Source: Leptospira sp. WS4.C2 (GTDB taxonomy: Bacteria > Spirochaetota > Leptospiria > Leptospirales > Leptospiraceae). From it: a stretch of DNA of 64,000 nt. Both the position numbers and the translations under genes were made by a program. The notes beneath the pieces are model-generated. The model searched no databases and was not told where the DNA came from. It worked only from the letters and a program-made list of their open reading frames with translations. Position 1 is the first letter of the stretch, and each line of letters opens with the position of its first letter. Shown here one piece after another: positions 38,217-50,521 of the stretch. The stretch is taken from NCBI RefSeq assembly GCF_040833985.1, contig NZ_CP162139.1, positions 1,384,001-1,448,000 on the forward strand, given 5' to 3'.

Positions 38217-40211
38217 ATGAAAAGTTTAAAATACATCCTCGGCCTCTATACCTTTCTTTCCATTCTCATTTTATCTGTGGTTGTATCGACTCTCATTTTG
38301 TATCTGAACTGGGGACTCCTAGTAAAAGTCTACCGAGGAGAAATGGAAAACGCAGGCAAAAGTGCTGGCGCCGAACTCTCTAATTATTATAAATCGCAAT
38401 TGCGAATCGCAGGCCTTCTTTCCAAACAAAGGGAGATTGTGGAATCTTTCCAGTCAGGAAAATCCGAATTTGCAACCAATCTCCTCGTGGGGATTATGCG
38501 GGATGCCAATGGAGAATACGAAAATATTTTTCTATCGGCTCCCATCCAAAATGCAAAGATTTTTGCTGCTGGGATTCCACGTTCCATTGGATACCAATTG
38601 GAAGAATCCAAAACAGGCGATCATGTGGTTGTCGCACTCAAGAAGAATTTTTTAATTGGATCTGTTCAGGAATCACCTATCACTGGTTTGCCTGTGAGTT
38701 TGGTTTCTTTTCCCATTGAAGATAAGGGAAACCTTGTCGGAATTTTGTGGATTGCTTTGAATTTAGAACAAGTTTCTAAACGAATGGGAGAAGGAATCCA
38801 TGTGGGAGCCAATGGTTATGTCACAGCCATCACCACCAAAGGGGTTGTATTTGCAGGCCCCGACAAAACAAAAATTCTAAAAATGGATTTAAGTAAAATT
38901 CCAGAAGGAAGGCCGATTCTCGAAGCCAAAGACGGAGCTTACTTTGAATATACGGAAAATGGAAAAGACTTTGCCTTTCTCATCAAACGACTAGAAGAAT
39001 GGAATACCATCATTGGAGTTGTACTTCCTAAATCCGATATGAATTCAGGATTCATTCAAGTAGCGATCACAGCACTTGTTGTTGTGTTTTTCATCACTGC
39101 TCTTGTTGTCTTTGGGATCTTTCGGTTTCTTAAAAAACGTCTGTTACCGTTGGAAACATCTGTTGCTACTTTAGATAAAATGGCAGCTGGAGATTTAACT
39201 GAATCTTTCACTCTCACGAATCATGATGAAATTGGACAAATGAATTTAGCTCTTGATGGATTTGTCAAAAGCATTCGTAACTCTCTCGGAGAAATCCAGG
39301 CAGTTGCAGAAGAGATTGCGTCCTCTTCCGAAAGTTTGCGTGATTCTTCAGCTAATTTTTCTGATATGGCACAAGGAACAGCTGCCTCGGCAGAAGAGAT
39401 TTCGGCTACCACAGAAGAAGTTGTGGCCAGTATGGAAACCACTGCAACCTCCACAGTCAAACAACACGACAACATCCTTGAATTTAATCAAAAGATTTTG
39501 GAACTCTCCAAAGGAGCCATCCAAATTGAAAAGGATACCATGGCAGCCCTTGCCAATACTGAAAATATCACTAAACAAGCAAAACTGGGAGGGGAGTCTT
39601 TAAACCAAATGAAGGACATGATTGGTGTCATCTTGGAATCTTCTTCGGAAATGAAAGAAGTCATTGGCATTATCGATGAAATCTCTGACCAAACGAGTTT
39701 ACTCGCTTTGAATGCTGCCATAGAAGCAGCACGGGCTGGGGAGGCGGGTCGTGGGTTTGCCATCGTTGCCGAAGAGATCTCCAAACTTTCCGACAAAACC
39801 GCACATTCCATTCAGGCCATTGAGGACATGATTGGAAAGAACAGTAAGGAATTGGAGGAAGGTGCCAAGGGAATCCGTTCTTCTGTGGAATTACTCAATC
39901 TCATCATACGAGATATTGCGGAAGTGGAAAGTGTAATGAAACGTCTTTCGGAGGCTACCAAATCCCAACTAAATTACAACCAGGAAGTAGACGAACGTTC
40001 TGCCGAAGTAGGTCGTGAATCAGAATCCATTCGTGGGGCCATTGAAGAACAAAAGCGGGCCATCGAACAAATTTCGCAGTCTGTGATTGGTATCAATAAT
40101 GAAACCATGCACATTGCCACCGGTTCCGACCTCGTTGCTTCGTCATCCAAAAGTCTATCTCATGCAGCAGATACCCTTCGATCCATTACCAAACGATTTA
40201 CAATTACATAG
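38217..40211 (+). CDS. Methyl-accepting chemotaxis protein
   Basis: From ATG 38217 the protein is 664 residues. The first membrane helix is at about 8-30, followed by a periplasmic Cache-type sensor at about 40-280 (containing GANGYVTAITTKGVVFA and WNTIIGVVLPKSD). The second helix is near 285-307. A HAMP linker and a cytoplasmic signalling domain follow, with hairpin tip EISDQTSLLALNAAIEAARAGEAGRGFAIVAEEI (contiguous in the protein). The NWETF-type CheR-docking tail is absent. Earlier in-frame starts would add a hydrophobic stretch without homology. The ligand is unknown. Confidence 0.93.
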   Translation: MKSLKYILGLYTFLSILILSVVVSTLILYLNWGLLVKVYRGEMENAGKSAGAELSNYYKSQLRIAGLLSKQREIVESFQSGKSEFATNLLVGIMRDANGEYENIFLSAPIQNAKIFAAGIPRSIGYQLEESKTGDHVVVALKKNFLIGSVQESPITGLPVSLVSFPIEDKGNLVGILWIALNLEQVSKRMGEGIHVGANGYVTAITTKGVVFAGPDKTKILKMDLSKIPEGRPILEAKDGAYFEYTENGKDFAFLIKRLEEWNTIIGVVLPKSDMNSGFIQVAITALVVVFFITALVVFGIFRFLKKRLLPLETSVATLDKMAAGDLTESFTLTNHDEIGQMNLALDGFVKSIRNSLGEIQAVAEEIASSSESLRDSSANFSDMAQGTAASAEEISATTEEVVASMETTATSTVKQHDNILEFNQKILELSKGAIQIEKDTMAALANTENITKQAKLGGESLNQMKDMIGVILESSSEMKEVIGIIDEISDQTSLLALNAAIEAARAGEAGRGFAIVAEEISKLSDKTAHSIQAIEDMIGKNSKELEEGAKGIRSSVELLNLIIRDIAEVESVMKRLSEATKSQLNYNQEVDERSAEVGRESESIRGAIEEQKRAIEQISQSVIGINNETMHIATGSDLVASSSKSLSHAADTLRSITKRFTIT

Positions 40212-40479
40212 ACCTTGCGACGTAAATCCATTCGGTAACTTATGCAAATCTTAGGCCGATTCTAACCCATTCTAAATTTTTAGCATAAAAATAACATTTG
40301 TTTGGTGGCAATAGGCGGGTAAATTGAGACTGGGTTTCAATAAAGAAAGTTTCGAAAAAATTTAGAGTTATGTCTCTTTTCATGTTTTTTCACAACCAAA
40401 ACCCTTACATACTTGCTTTTTTTCTGATTTTACCTTTCCTTGTCAGAAGACAGTGTAAACGGATTCAGGAAATCTGCGA
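40212..40479 (+). other. Intergenic region upstream of the alternative complex III operon
   Basis: This AT-rich spacer of 268 bp holds no ORF I can support. A loose inverted repeat ATTGA (40323-40327) / TCAAT (40337-40341) with a 9-bp spacer does not fit FNR/CRP spacing. No clear sigma70 -35/-10 pair was found, though the operon promoter must lie here or upstream. Confidence 0.5.
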
Positions 40480-40992
40480 ATGAATATAAAAATACTCAAG
40501 ATCTCTGTGCCTATCGTCGCGATAGCTGCGTTAGCATATTTGATTTTTTCACCTAGCCGTTATGTGGGCTATTCACCCGACCAGCCCATCCCCTTCAACC
40601 ATAAGATACATGCTGGCGATAACAAAATCGACTGTAAGTATTGCCATACCGGTGTTGAAAATTCGGCGCATGCCACAGTTCCCCCAAGTTCCACTTGTAT
40701 GAACTGTCATGGAGCAGGTAACGTAGCGGGAAACCAAGAACATGTTAAGTGGCTTAAAGCACAGTACGATAGCAACACTCCAGTTCCCTGGGTAAAGGTC
40801 CATGACCAACCAGACTTCGTATACTTCAACCATTCAAGACACGTACAACGCGGTGTTGATTGTTCCACATGCCACGGCAACATGGCAGAGATGGTAAAGG
40901 TTAAACAGTCCAAGTCCCTCAATATGGGATTTTGTGTTGATTGCCATAGAGAGAACAATGCTCCTAACGATTGTTCTACGTGCCACAGATAA
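40480..40992 (+). CDS. actA: Alternative complex III subunit A, pentaheme cytochrome c
   Basis: The 170-residue protein has one N-terminal membrane anchor (about 5-24) and five CxxCH heme sites: CKYCH, CMNCH, CSTCH, CVDCH and CSTCH. Distal histidine ligands lie at FNHKIH and FNHSRH. This is the standard pentaheme ActA of the quinol:cytochrome c oxidoreductase that replaces the bc1 complex. It opens the actABCDEF operon, in the canonical gene order. Confidence 0.93.
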   Translation: MNIKILKISVPIVAIAALAYLIFSPSRYVGYSPDQPIPFNHKIHAGDNKIDCKYCHTGVENSAHATVPPSSTCMNCHGAGNVAGNQEHVKWLKAQYDSNTPVPWVKVHDQPDFVYFNHSRHVQRGVDCSTCHGNMAEMVKVKQSKSLNMGFCVDCHRENNAPNDCSTCHR

Positions 40993-41013
40993 TCGGGAGA
41001 CAAGTAATAATTT

Positions 41014-44145
<3,132 letters not shown>

Positions 44146-44164
44146 CAGGGAGAACACAAAGGGA

Positions 44165-45538
44165 ATGTCATTAGCACAAGCAGTTCGAGATAAATTAGAC
44201 ATCCCCGACCTGGTAACAGGCGGGAAGTCGCTTAAAGATGTAACCGTTGATATCGCAAAACCAAACGAAGATTTCCCTACCAAACTTTGGTGGAATACTT
44301 TTCTTTTGGTTCTTACGATCACCCTGATCGACGTAGCCATTATCGGTTATTTGTTTTATGAAGGTCTTTACCTCCTCGGGATCAATAACCCAGTAGGTTG
44401 GGGATTTTTCGTTGTTAACTTCGTATTCTGGATTGGTATCGGTCACGCAGGAACTTTGATTTCTGCGGTTCTATTCCTTTTCCGTCAAGGTTGGAGAACA
44501 GGGATTAACCGTGCCGCAGAAGCGATGACAATCTTTGCCGTACTTGTTGCTGCATCGAACCTCATCCTTCACGTAGGTCGTCCTTGGCTCGGGTTTTGGT
44601 TGTTTCCTTATCCAAACGAAAGAGGCCCACTTTGGGTGAACTTTAGATCTCCACTCATTTGGGATACGTTTGCGGTTTCGACTTACCTTTCCATCTCTAT
44701 GGTGTTCTGGTATTTAGGCCTCATTCCTGACTTAGCAACACTTCGCGACCGTGCCACAGAAACTTGGAGAAAGAACTTATACAACGTTCTTGCTTTTGGT
44801 TGGGTGGGATCGGCAAGATCTTGGTCTCATTTAGAAATCGTTTCCATGATTTTGGCAGCTCTTTCCACACCACTGGTTCTTTCGGTTCACACGATTGTAT
44901 CCTTCGACTTCGCAGTTTCCATCCTTCCAGGTTGGCACACTACCATCTTCCCTCCATACTTTGTTGCCGGTGCGATTTTCTCCGGATTTGCTATGGTGGT
45001 AACTCTTATGGTGATTGCTCGTGAAGTATTCAATCTTAAGAACTACATCACCATGAAACACTTGGACAACATGAACAAGATTATGATGGTAACAGGTCTT
45101 ATCGTAGGTCTTGCTTACGGAACAGAATTCTTTATCGCTTGGTATTCAGGAAACGAATACGAAGTGTTTGCCTTCTGGAACAGAGCCTTTGGTCCTTATG
45201 GTTGGGCTTACTTTATCATGATTTCCTGTAACGTATTGTCACCACAAGTGTTCTGGTTTCGCAAACTTCGTTACAACATCCCAGTGATGTTTATCGCATC
45301 TCTTGTGGTAAACGTAGGTATGTGGTTCGAACGATTTGTGATCATGATGACCCTGAACCGAGACTTTCTACCGTCCAGCTGGGCTATGTATACACCGACA
45401 CTTTTCGACTACGCGATGTTAATCGGAACTTTCGGTATCTTCTTTACTCTCTTCCTTCTCTGGTGCCGAATTATGCCAGTGATTGCAATTGCAGAAGTAA
45501 AAACAGTGATGCCACAGAAAGAAGGAGCACACCACTAG
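44165..45538 (+). CDS. actC: Alternative complex III subunit C, NrfD-like quinol-binding membrane protein
   Basis: The 457-residue protein has about ten transmembrane helices of the NrfD/PsrC family. Recognisable regions include [29 protein letters not shown] and [19 protein letters not shown], which contain conserved His/Asp residues near the quinol site and the proposed proton path. It starts 19 bp after actB, with a TGTCATTAG-flanked ATG at 44165. Confidence 0.93.
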   Translation: MSLAQAVRDKLDIPDLVTGGKSLKDVTVDIAKPNEDFPTKLWWNTFLLVLTITLIDVAIIGYLFYEGLYLLGINNPVGWGFFVVNFVFWIGIGHAGTLISAVLFLFRQGWRTGINRAAEAMTIFAVLVAASNLILHVGRPWLGFWLFPYPNERGPLWVNFRSPLIWDTFAVSTYLSISMVFWYLGLIPDLATLRDRATETWRKNLYNVLAFGWVGSARSWSHLEIVSMILAALSTPLVLSVHTIVSFDFAVSILPGWHTTIFPPYFVAGAIFSGFAMVVTLMVIAREVFNLKNYITMKHLDNMNKIMMVTGLIVGLAYGTEFFIAWYSGNEYEVFAFWNRAFGPYGWAYFIMISCNVLSPQVFWFRKLRYNIPVMFIASLVVNVGMWFERFVIMMTLNRDFLPSSWAMYTPTLFDYAMLIGTFGIFFTLFLLWCRIMPVIAIAEVKTVMPQKEGAHH

Positions 45539-45539
45539 T

Positions 45540-46106
45540 ATGTATCTTCCAAAATTAGAACAGTTTCACAAATATAAAGAAATGGATGAAGGAGTTCTCG
45601 GTCTTTTCGAAACTCCCGAAGCCATCATACATGCGGCAGAAAAAGCCAAAGAAAAAGATTATATCGGTTTTGATTGTATTCTTCCTTATCCTGTTCACGG
45701 GATTGATGAAGCGATGGGAACGCCAAGATCTGGACTTCCTTGGATCACTTTCATTGCAGGTATCTTTGGATGTACGATAGGGATCCTATTTCAGTATCTC
45801 ACTCATGCCTATGACTGGCCTCTCAATATCTCTGGAAAATCTCTCAACGCATGGTTTGCCTATGTGCCCATCATCTTTGAATTAACAGTATTTTCTGCAG
45901 GGATTTACACTGTAGCTGCACTATGTTTCTTAAGCGGCATTCCCAAAGCAACCCGTCGTATCCTTCACCCGGATTTGACATCTCACAGGTTCGGTCTTTG
46001 GATTCCTAAATCTGCAAAAGGTTATAACGAATCAGAAGTTCTTTCTTTCGTAAAAAGCCTTGGTGGATCGGAAGTAACCGTGGTGAAACCGGAGAACCAA
46101 AAATGA
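45540..46106 (+). CDS. actD: Alternative complex III subunit D (DUF3341)
   Basis: The 188-residue protein has a soluble N-terminal ferredoxin-like part (GLFETPEAIIHAAEKAKEK, then DCILPYPVHGIDEAMG), two central transmembrane helices (about 65-130) and a cytoplasmic C-terminus. This is the usual DUF3341 layout of ActD, a structural subunit. It starts one base after the actC stop and overlaps actE by 4 bp. Confidence 0.92.
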   Translation: MYLPKLEQFHKYKEMDEGVLGLFETPEAIIHAAEKAKEKDYIGFDCILPYPVHGIDEAMGTPRSGLPWITFIAGIFGCTIGILFQYLTHAYDWPLNISGKSLNAWFAYVPIIFELTVFSAGIYTVAALCFLSGIPKATRRILHPDLTSHRFGLWIPKSAKGYNESEVLSFVKSLGGSEVTVVKPENQK

Positions 46107-46690
46107 AACAAAACATCTTTAGAGTTTTAGCAATTGCGGGACTTCTTGTACTTGTGAATTGCGATTACAAAACTCCCGTTTATGAATACTTCCCAAGTAT
46201 GTTTGATTCTCCTGCACGCGAGTCGCAAGAAGATGATTCTTTTGCAACGAACGGTTCAGCGTCTCGTATTCCTCCCAAAGGTGCGATTCCGGTAGGATAC
46301 TTTCCATACCCTTATGCAACTGTTCCGACACCTGATTCGCTCACAGGACCAGATAAAGGTTTAAAAAACCCTATCACCAAAGTAAGCTTAGGTGACCTGA
46401 TGATTGGGGAAAAACGCTACCAAACTTATTGTACTCCATGCCATGGTGTGCAAGGTTTAGGAAATGGAAATGTAGTCGGACCTGCACCAAGGTTTGAAGG
46501 TCCCGTACCTGCTCTTGTCACTGACATTGTAAAAGGTTGGACTGACGGCCAAATTTATCATATCATCACGATGGGTCGGGGTCGTATGGGAAGTTATGCT
46601 TACCAAATCGAACCGGAAGACAGATGGAAGCTCATTGCTTACATAAGAAAACTTCAAGAATATGAAGTTAAAAATAAAAAGGCGAACTAG
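46103..46690 (+). CDS. actE: Alternative complex III subunit E, monoheme cytochrome c lipoprotein
   Basis: The 195-residue protein has a lipoprotein signal with lipobox LVNC (Cys about 20). The single heme site is CTPCHG, within GEKRYQTYCTPCHGVQGLG, and a likely Met ligand lies in TMGRGRMGSY. ActE carries electrons on the periplasmic side of the complex. The start overlaps the end of actD. Confidence 0.92.
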   Translation: MKQNIFRVLAIAGLLVLVNCDYKTPVYEYFPSMFDSPARESQEDDSFATNGSASRIPPKGAIPVGYFPYPYATVPTPDSLTGPDKGLKNPITKVSLGDLMIGEKRYQTYCTPCHGVQGLGNGNVVGPAPRFEGPVPALVTDIVKGWTDGQIYHIITMGRGRMGSYAYQIEPEDRWKLIAYIRKLQEYEVKNKKAN

Positions 46691-46698
46691 GGGAAACT

Positions 46699-47949
46699 AT
46701 GAGCGCGACAAAAGCAGCTAAACTAGACGAAAAATTACTGCAGTTCAAACTGCCGGCAACCCTTCGTAATGCCCTCATTGCCATGATTGGAGTGGGAGTG
46801 GTGAGTTTTCTCATCGCTTTCCTCGGGTTTGGCCATGAAACATCTCGTCATATGGACGAAGCAGGTCATTTTCATCACACAAACTTAGGTTACCATGTTT
46901 TACTCATTGGAACTTACTTTGTTATTGGTCTTGCCATCACAGGAATTTTCTTTACCGCAATCCAACACCTAACAGGATCTCATTGGTCTGTCACAGTAAG
47001 ACGACTTTTTGAAACCTACGGACTGTTCACTCCTATCGCAGGTCTTTTGCTTGTGGGTGTGATCTTTGGAATGCACGATCTATATGAATGGGCGGATGCA
47101 TCGGTTCGTGAAAACGACCACCTCATCCACCACAAGTCGGGTTATTTAAACCCAACAGCATTCATCATTCGTTGTGTAGCGTTCATTGGGGTTTGGACTA
47201 TTTTTGCTTACATCTTTCATGGTAAGTCAGTAGGCCAAGACAAAGATAAGGTTGTAGATACAACTAAAACTTTGGCCAAAATCTCTGGAGGATTCATTCT
47301 TTTCTTTGCACTTTCTTGGTGTTTCATGTCGTTTGACCTTCTCATGTCGCTTTCCCCGCACTGGTTTTCCACTATGTTTGGGGTGTATGCGTTTGCAGGT
47401 GCTTTCCAAACATCCCTCGCTTCTTACCTAATTGTCATCGCAATTTTGAAGAAAAACGGATACCTCGGCGAAGCAGTCAACGAAAACCACTACCATGACA
47501 TTGCAAAATTTCTATTAGGTATGACTACTTTCTGGGCTTATGTGGGTTTCTCACAGTTTATGCTCATTTGGTATGCAAACATCCCAGAAGAAACTTTTTT
47601 CTATGAAATGCGTATGACTGGCGGGTGGGGTTATACTACTCTTGCACTTCCTTTTGTGAAGTTTGTGATTCCTTTCCTTCTGCTTCTCAACAGACCTAAC
47701 AAAAGAGACATTGATTTTCTTTGGAAATTAGCTGTTTGGATTCTTGCTGTTCAGTTCTTTGAACTTTTCTGGTTGGTATTCCCTGCAAATTTCGAGAAAT
47801 TTTCTTTCCTTCACTTTGTTCTCGCATTTGGCGGAACTGTTGGTGTGGTAGGAATTTTTGGTTTCTTCGTTTTTAAAAAGTTGGAAAAACACAGCTTAGT
47901 TCCGGTTGGAGATCCTCGTTTAGACGAGTGTCTCCACCACCACCAATAG
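46699..47949 (+). CDS. actF: Alternative complex III subunit F, membrane protein
   Basis: The 416-residue protein has about ten transmembrane helices and is related to ActC. Motifs with charged residues in the membrane include HHTNLGYHVLLIG, FSQFMLIWYANIPEETFFY and the helix containing SLSPHWFSTMFGVY. Its C-terminus ends in a His-rich tail (CLHHHQ). Together with ActC it forms the membrane module. SD GGGGAAA precedes ATG 46699. Confidence 0.92.
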   Translation: MSATKAAKLDEKLLQFKLPATLRNALIAMIGVGVVSFLIAFLGFGHETSRHMDEAGHFHHTNLGYHVLLIGTYFVIGLAITGIFFTAIQHLTGSHWSVTVRRLFETYGLFTPIAGLLLVGVIFGMHDLYEWADASVRENDHLIHHKSGYLNPTAFIIRCVAFIGVWTIFAYIFHGKSVGQDKDKVVDTTKTLAKISGGFILFFALSWCFMSFDLLMSLSPHWFSTMFGVYAFAGAFQTSLASYLIVIAILKKNGYLGEAVNENHYHDIAKFLLGMTTFWAYVGFSQFMLIWYANIPEETFFYEMRMTGGWGYTTLALPFVKFVIPFLLLLNRPNKRDIDFLWKLAVWILAVQFFELFWLVFPANFEKFSFLHFVLAFGGTVGVVGIFGFFVFKKLEKHSLVPVGDPRLDECLHHHQ

Positions 47950-47959
47950 GAGAATTGTT

Positions 47960-48475
47960 TTGAAACAAAATATCGTATTACTAATGGTAGTCGGAGCAAG
48001 TTTTGTAGCTTGTTCCAAAAACGCAGAAGTGGTTTGGCATAAAAATTGTGATGCCAAAACAAATAAAGCCACTTTGGATTTTACTGTTCCTCTATATTCA
48101 GAACCAGATTCTAATTCGAAAGTTGTGGAGTCTGTTCCGGTAGGAACTGTGGTGAAAGTATTTGAATCTCGTAACCATAACGTATGGGCACCAAAATACT
48201 TTATCAAAGTGCAAACAGCAAAAAACGAAGGTTACATGAGCCCTCGTTGTTTTGTTGTCAACCAAGATCCTGAACAAAGTGTTTGGAGATATTCCAAGGG
48301 ACTTGTAAAAGATTCTAAACCTTTTTATGATCCTGCGGATAAAACTCACTATAAACGCGGAACTGAGTATTCGAATTTGAAGGATCTTCCGAAAGAAAAA
48401 ATCCCACTTTCTGAACTTACAAAGGGATTGGAAGAAGTTCCTTACACCAACAAAAACATGTTAAAACAAAACTAA
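47960..48475 (+). CDS. SH3-like lipoprotein at the end of the act operon (171 aa)
   Basis: TTG 47960 has AGGAGA six bases upstream. It gives a lipoprotein signal with lipobox SFVAC (Cys about 18). Residues about 40-95 match a bacterial SH3 pattern: VPLYSEPDSNSKVVESVPVG, then VKVFESRN, ending GYMSPRCFV. The C-terminal about 75 residues are hydrophilic and unassigned. It lies 10 bp after actF and is followed by a terminator, so it belongs to the complex III operon; an accessory or assembly role is only an inference from position. Confidence 0.82.
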   Translation: MKQNIVLLMVVGASFVACSKNAEVVWHKNCDAKTNKATLDFTVPLYSEPDSNSKVVESVPVGTVVKVFESRNHNVWAPKYFIKVQTAKNEGYMSPRCFVVNQDPEQSVWRYSKGLVKDSKPFYDPADKTHYKRGTEYSNLKDLPKEKIPLSELTKGLEEVPYTNKNMLKQN

Positions 48476-48498
48476 GACTTTTGTTTTGATTCTGGAGC

Positions 48499-48567
48499 CG
48501 AGAAAAAATCTCGAGTTCTTCCGTTGTTAAAGAAAAAGGCCCAAGGGAAACCGAGGGTCTTTTTTTT
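48499..48567 (+). terminator. Terminator region closing the act operon
   Basis: A small hairpin CGAGA-AAAAA-TCTCG (48499-48513) is followed by an A-rich stem, AAAGGCCC near 48535-48542 against GGGTCTTT from 48555. The second stem runs into eight or more T residues. The A-tract on the left side means it could also terminate transcription in reverse. Confidence 0.78.
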
Positions 48568-48640
48568 ATTTAAATTCGTTTCAAAAAGGATCTGTCCCAA
48601 TTGAAATTGTTTTCTCTCATTGTGATTCCTTTGAATTAAA

Positions 48641-48730
48641 TATCTCTAAAAGATAGCAATTATCCCCAATAAAAAATGAAATTCAGAAAAAATAGTTTGT
48701 TATATTTTTATTATCTTTGTAACTAAGATA
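48641..48730. promoter_or_regulatory. Two related inverted repeats before the MarR gene
   Basis: TATCT-N5-AGATA (48641-48655) and TATCTT-N7-AAGATA (48712-48730) lie in the AT-rich spacer before the MarR-type gene, the second ending 27 bp before its ATG. Related repeats flanking a regulator gene are a common sign of autoregulation. AT-richness makes chance occurrence quite possible. Confidence 0.3.
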
Positions 48731-48757
48731 TATAGTCAGTAAGGGATATTGCTACCA

Positions 48758-49207
48758 ATGGAAAATTCCATTTTTAAAAAGACCACACGTAAATACTTTG
48801 AAACAGCTCTGATAATGCACGAAGCCATAGCTAAAAAAGCGGGGCTTTCGGGAACAGATCATAAGTATTTAGGATATCTAATAGAGCATGGCGAAATGAG
48901 TGCGGGAGAGTTGGCTAAGTTATCAGGTCTCACTACTGGCGCCATTACAGGTGTCATTGATCGGCTGGAGAAAAGTAGATTAGTGAAACGAAAATTTTTG
49001 CCAACCGATAGACGAAAGGTGATAATTGTTCCAAACCTGGAAAGGGCAAATGGATTGTTTGGCCCAATTTTTAAAAAATTGCAAACAGAAACAGATCGTT
49101 TAATTTCTAGTTTTACGAATCGAGAGTTGGAAGTTGCACATCGTTATTTCGAATCGGCCATTGGAATTATGGAAAGAATGTCAAAGGATTTAGAAGGAAA
49201 ATTCTAA
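48758..49207 (+). CDS. MarR family transcriptional regulator
   Basis: The 149-residue protein has a winged helix-turn-helix with MSAGELAKLSGLTTGAITGVIDRLEKSRLV (helices 3-4) and the wing LVKRKFLPTDRRKVIIV, including the DRR motif typical of MarR. ATG 48758 is preferred; an in-frame TTG at 48749 lies closer to the SD-like AAGGGA. The downstream membrane-protein gene starts within its stop codon region and is probably co-regulated. The ligand is unknown. Confidence 0.9.
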   Translation: MENSIFKKTTRKYFETALIMHEAIAKKAGLSGTDHKYLGYLIEHGEMSAGELAKLSGLTTGAITGVIDRLEKSRLVKRKFLPTDRRKVIIVPNLERANGLFGPIFKKLQTETDRLISSFTNRELEVAHRYFESAIGIMERMSKDLEGKF

Positions 49208-49782
49208 TGAAGAGTGTATTTACGACAAAGTCTTTTATCTTAGCTTCCACATTTTATATTCAGGAACTGGTATCTTATGTGTCCGATCATTCCTTATCGA
49301 TCGCAACATATTCTTTATTACTGAATTTACTCATATATTTTTTAATGAATGGGGCTCAAATTTTCGAAACCCTGATTTTTGTTCCGCGTTGGGCTAATGG
49401 GAATCTTAAAAACCTCCAGCTTCTAAATATAGAGAGTAAGTCTGCCAATTTAAAGACCTTTTGGATTTTGTTTCATTCCATCCATGAAGTGATTTTTTTA
49501 GTTTCCGTTTTGTTCTGTTACAGAATGGAAGGGATTGGTCGCTTTTTACTTATTTTGTTTTTGATACATTTTTTGGTAAGAGTTTGGACTGTTGTTTATT
49601 TTGCACAAAAAATCATTCGATTCCAAACTTTGGCAGAAACCAATGACTCGCATTTCCCCGATAATGTACGAAGTGAAATTAAGAAATGGGTTTTTTTAAA
49701 TTATTTCCGTGTTGGTATTTATCTTGGGATCTCTATCTGTATGTTACCTCTTGTGATTAAAATTTTAAAGATGAATGGATAG
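49207..49782 (+). CDS. Membrane protein with four to five helices, unknown family (191 aa)
   Basis: Hydrophobic segments lie at about 32-55, 80-100, 108-128 and 168-186. The sequence between the first two (GAQIFETLIFVPRWANGN) is the most distinctive. I recognise no named family with confidence; the layout recalls DUF1772-type proteins. Its ATG overlaps the MarR stop (TAATG), so the two are translationally coupled and the MarR protein probably controls it. Confidence 0.72.
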   Translation: MKSVFTTKSFILASTFYIQELVSYVSDHSLSIATYSLLLNLLIYFLMNGAQIFETLIFVPRWANGNLKNLQLLNIESKSANLKTFWILFHSIHEVIFLVSVLFCYRMEGIGRFLLILFLIHFLVRVWTVVYFAQKIIRFQTLAETNDSHFPDNVRSEIKKWVFLNYFRVGIYLGISICMLPLVIKILKMNG

Positions 49783-49945
49783 AAGATACACCTTAGATCC
49801 TAATTTAGTTTCAAATTACTTTAGTCCGATGCTCTAAAAATTAGAAATTTAGATTATTGGCTTATGGGAAACATAACCATTAAATAATTTCTAAACTATT
49901 TTGGAAAAGGAATTATGTTTCCGTATCTAAGGCAACTCGTTTGTA

Positions 49946-50338
49946 TTAAAAACTCCAGAAAAGTTCTTTTACTTTTCCGTTTCTTAATACAAGTCCAATC
50001 CAAAGTAATAGACCCACATAAACAGGAAATAGTGTATGGCTCCAAAGTGGATTTCCCACGCGAACATGAACGGCAACAGCGCCACCTAAATAGCCTGTGA
50101 GTAAAAGTGCACCGAAAGCTGAAGTTTGCGGGATGGCATATAAAACAGTGATCACAAGAAGGATGATTCCAATTGCCACTGCCTGTGTAGCGGGGATTCC
50201 TAATTCTTCCATACTCTTTAAAACAGGTTCAATTTTTGCCAGTTTTCCCACGGCATCAAAAAGTAAAAAAGCAATCACAAGACCACTAAGGATCCTTCCC
50301 ACCCAAAGGTAGGTCGGAGAGCTATTGAATTCGTTCAT
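49946..50338 (-). CDS. DoxX-like membrane protein (130 aa)
   Basis: Starting at ATG 50338, with AAGGTGA upstream, the protein has four membrane helices in the DoxX-like pattern: VGRILSGLVIAFLLFDAVGK, AVAIGIILLVITVLYAI, FGALLLTGYLGGAVAVHVRVG and a last helix near VYVGLLLWIGL. Members are linked to redox or quinone-related stress but mostly lack assigned reactions. It is divergent from a TetR-type gene across an intergenic region carrying a long palindrome. Confidence 0.83.
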   Translation of the reverse strand: MNEFNSSPTYLWVGRILSGLVIAFLLFDAVGKLAKIEPVLKSMEELGIPATQAVAIGIILLVITVLYAIPQTSAFGALLLTGYLGGAVAVHVRVGNPLWSHTLFPVYVGLLLWIGLVLRNGKVKELFWSF

Positions 50339-50376
50339 AAAATCACCTTCTTTAAAAAAATCTATCTCGCCAGAAA

Positions 50377-50396
50377 AACATATCAAGTGATATGTT
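50377..50396. promoter_or_regulatory. Palindromic operator between the DoxX-like and TetR genes
   Basis: AACATATCAAGTGATATGTT consists of perfect 9-bp arms around an AG centre. It overlaps a minus-strand TTGACA (complement of 50396-50401) that could be the -35 of the DoxX-like gene, and lies about 125 bp before the divergent TetR ATG. Size and symmetry fit a TetR-type dimer site; the pairing with that regulator is inferred from position. Confidence 0.6.
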
Positions 50397-50521
50397 GTCA
50401 ATAGAAATTATAATTAGTATAAATATGAGTCTTAGGTTTGGGCATCATTTGGAATGGGATTTCAAATCGGTCTTCGATTGGGGAATCTGGTAAGGTTTTA
50501 TGGTAGAAGTGAGGGAAAGGA

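Noticed and set aside
40323..40341. ATTGA/TCAAT repeat as an FNR or CRP site before the act operon
   Set aside because: The 9-bp gap does not match the TTGAT-N4-ATCAA or TGTGA-N6-TCACA spacing.
49915..50100. Plus-strand ORF of 61 codons with a GGAAAAGGA before its ATG
   Set aside because: It is largely antisense to the well-supported DoxX-like gene, its product looks compositionally random, and it lacks any recognisable domain.
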